Shown piece after piece: positions 5,333-6,724 of a DNA stretch of 6,724 nt; positions within the stretch are counted from its first letter, which is position 1; each line of letters opens with the position of its first letter. The notes under the pieces were generated by a model, which saw only the letters and a list, made by a program, of their open reading frames with translations, did no database searches and was not told the origin of the DNA. Source of the DNA: Bacteroidales bacterium (GTDB lineage: Bacteria; Bacteroidota; Bacteroidia; Bacteroidales; GCA-2748055); NCBI GenBank assembly GCA_024763595.1, contig JANTFK010000187.1, forward strand, positions 1 to 6,724, written 5' to 3'. Position numbers and translations under genes: made by a program.

Positions 5333-6700
5333 TCAGCCATGCTTTACATAGTTTTTCAGCTTTTCTTTCCTGAGCCTGACTTTTTCATCATTCTCGTAGA
5401 AGAGGCTTTCGTCATGCTGGCTCATATCCAGTCCCACATCCTCGTACAGGCTGGGAACACGCATGGGGATGATCTTGTTGGTTATCCAGTAAAGCAGGAG
5501 AGAGCCGCCGAATGCAAAGGCAGATACGATCAGGAGGGCCAGCAGATGGTACAGAAAGGTGGTTGTTTCGCCATGGATCAGCCCCACATCTTCAGCGAAG
5601 ACCCCGGTAAGAAGCATACCTGTTAGTCCCCCGATACCATGAGCCGGGAATACATCCAGTGTATCATCCACACCCCTGCGTGAGAAATAGTAGATCATCA
5701 GGTTGCTGGCTATGGCCGCTGTTCCACCGATAAAGATACTGGCCCCAACATTTACATATCCTGCAGCCGGAGTGATGGCCACCAGCCCCACTACAGCACC
5801 CACACAGGCCCCCAGTGCAGAGGGTTTTCTTCCCATTGCGCCGTCAAAAAAGATATAGACCAGCATGGCCGAAGCGGAGGCAGTATTGGTATTGAGCAGT
5901 GCCTTGACGGTTCCATCAGACGCTTCCAGGGCAGATCCTGCATTGAATCCGAACCATCCGAACCAGAGCAGGCCGGTACCCAGGAGTACAAAGGGAATAT
6001 TGGCCGGATAGTATGGTTTTGTATAATCCCTTCGGGGACCAAAAAACAATGCTCCTGCAAGGGCGGCCATTCCGGCAGAGAGATGTACAACGGTACCGCC
6101 GGCATAATCAAGTACGCCCCAGTTCCGGAGGAATCCATTGGGATGCCAGGTCCAGTGTGCCAGTGGTGCATAAATGAAGATCATGAACAAAACCATGAAG
6201 ATCATCAGGGAGGTAAAGCGGACCCTCCCGGCGAATGAACCGGTGAACAGGGCCGGAGTGATAATGGCAAACTTCAGTTGAAAGAGAGCAAAAAGTGCCA
6301 GCGGAATAGAGGTGGCAAACTGTGGATCCGGTGCCCCGCCCACCCCTTTGAACATGAAGTAGGTGGCCGGGTTTCCGATTAACCCGTGTCCCGCTCCGCC
6401 AATACTCTCCCCGAAAGCCAGGCTGAATCCGAAGACCACCCACAGGAGGCTGATCAGTCCCAATGCAATAAAACTCTGCAGGATGGTGGAGATTACATTT
6501 TTAGGTTTCATCATCCCGCCGTAAAAGAAGCCCAGCCCGGGAGTCATTAAAAATACAAGGGCTGTTGCCGTCAGCATCCATGCCACATCCCCCCTGTTAA
6601 TACCGGAGGTGTCTCCGGTATCGAAATGAATGGGTAAAATAATACCCAGAAGTGCAAAAATTCCCAATGCAATAAGTGCGATCAGCCAGTAATTTTTCAT
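5333..6700 (-). CDS. amt: Ammonium channel of the Amt/Rh family
   Basis: This 455-residue inner-membrane protein has about 11-12 hydrophobic segments and conducts ammonium, normally as a trimer. Residues 1-24 are a first hydrophobic segment that may act as a cleaved or retained signal. Key positions of E. coli AmtB are present: the pore twin histidines His206 (GGTVVHLSAG) and His354 (DVFPAHGIGG), Asp198 in LDYAGG at the recruitment site, the gate phenylalanines Phe144 (FQLKFA) and Phe252 (GFNAGS), and Ser256. The cytoplasmic tail keeps the VGLDMSQHDESLF block used in subunit cross-talk and in regulation by PII proteins, followed by a charged 20-residue extension. No glnK/PII gene is visible; the upstream side lies outside the window. 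Start ATG 6700 fits the family N-terminus; no Shine-Dalgarno is seen. An inverted repeat overlaps the start codon. Function is secure; regulation is unknown. Confidence 0.96.
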   Translation of the reverse strand: MKNYWLIALIALGIFALLGIILPIHFDTGDTSGINRGDVAWMLTATALVFLMTPGLGFFYGGMMKPKNVISTILQSFIALGLISLLWVVFGFSLAFGESIGGAGHGLIGNPATYFMFKGVGGAPDPQFATSIPLALFALFQLKFAIITPALFTGSFAGRVRFTSLMIFMVLFMIFIYAPLAHWTWHPNGFLRNWGVLDYAGGTVVHLSAGMAALAGALFFGPRRDYTKPYYPANIPFVLLGTGLLWFGWFGFNAGSALEASDGTVKALLNTNTASASAMLVYIFFDGAMGRKPSALGACVGAVVGLVAITPAAGYVNVGASIFIGGTAAIASNLMIYYFSRRGVDDTLDVFPAHGIGGLTGMLLTGVFAEDVGLIHGETTTFLYHLLALLIVSAFAFGGSLLLYWITNKIIPMRVPSLYEDVGLDMSQHDESLFYENDEKVRLRKEKLKNYVKHG

Positions 6701-6724
6701 AATAATCGACTTTAAGATTATTAT
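6699..6724. promoter_or_regulatory. Inverted repeat overlapping the amt start codon
   Basis: ATAATAATC (6699-6707) and GATTATTAT (6716-6724) are perfect inverted copies around an 8-base spacer. The left arm includes two bases of the amt start codon on the - strand. In mRNA it could fold into an AU-rich stem with the AUG at its end, or as DNA it could be a dyad operator. It ends at the window edge, so its full length is unknown. The arms are AT-rich, so chance is possible. Confidence 0.4.

Noticed and set aside
5277..5380. Possible terminator between lipB and amt
   Set aside because: AGGCTC and GAGCCT can pair only over about 90 bases within coding sequence and GCCGTC occurs as a direct, not inverted, repeat; no compact GC-rich stem with a T-tract was found.

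Overview
The window looks like a chromosomal piece of an anaerobic or facultative member of the Bacteroidota. This is inferred from protein style (Bacteroidota-like LipA, LipB, NUDIX and Amt), from near absence of Shine-Dalgarno sequences, and from a TAnnTTTG-like box directly in front of one gene. GC content is judged by eye to be near 50 percent. No rRNA, tRNA, CRISPR array, insertion sequence or origin was seen, and no stretch longer than about 50 bases lacks a gene.

Left part (1-3033, + strand). A gene cut by the left edge encodes a hemerythrin-like plus PAS protein of the DUF438 type. It is followed after 32 bases by a 674-residue protein with an unusual domain order: an N-terminal [4Fe-4S] ferredoxin domain, an Ala/Glu-rich linker built from short tandem repeats, a DUF1858-like helical domain, two DUF2249/TusA-like domains in tandem, and a C-terminal NMT1/THI5-like solute-binding fold. 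It has no signal peptide. The two genes probably form one transcription unit. A cytoplasmic redox, oxygen or nitric-oxide sensing role is a reasonable inference but is not shown. This is the least ordinary part of the window.

Middle part (3011-5315). A NUDIX hydrolase gene on the - strand overlaps the end of the fusion gene by 23 bases. Its N-terminal NUDIX_N domain lies in a different frame from the catalytic domain. A CCCC run next to a TAA stop separates them, so the gene carries a one-base frameshift, is split, or contains a sequence error. A 46-base divergent gap leads to lipA and lipB on the + strand. The two overlap by 11 or 17 bases and encode the complete endogenous lipoylation route: LipB transfers octanoyl from acyl carrier protein to lipoyl domains, and LipA inserts two sulfur atoms.

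Right part (5333-6724, - strand). A complete Amt/Rh ammonium channel gene converges on lipB with only 17 bases between them. A 9-base perfect inverted repeat overlaps its start codon at the right edge of the window. Apart from the two-gene pairs, the neighbours show no evident functional link.
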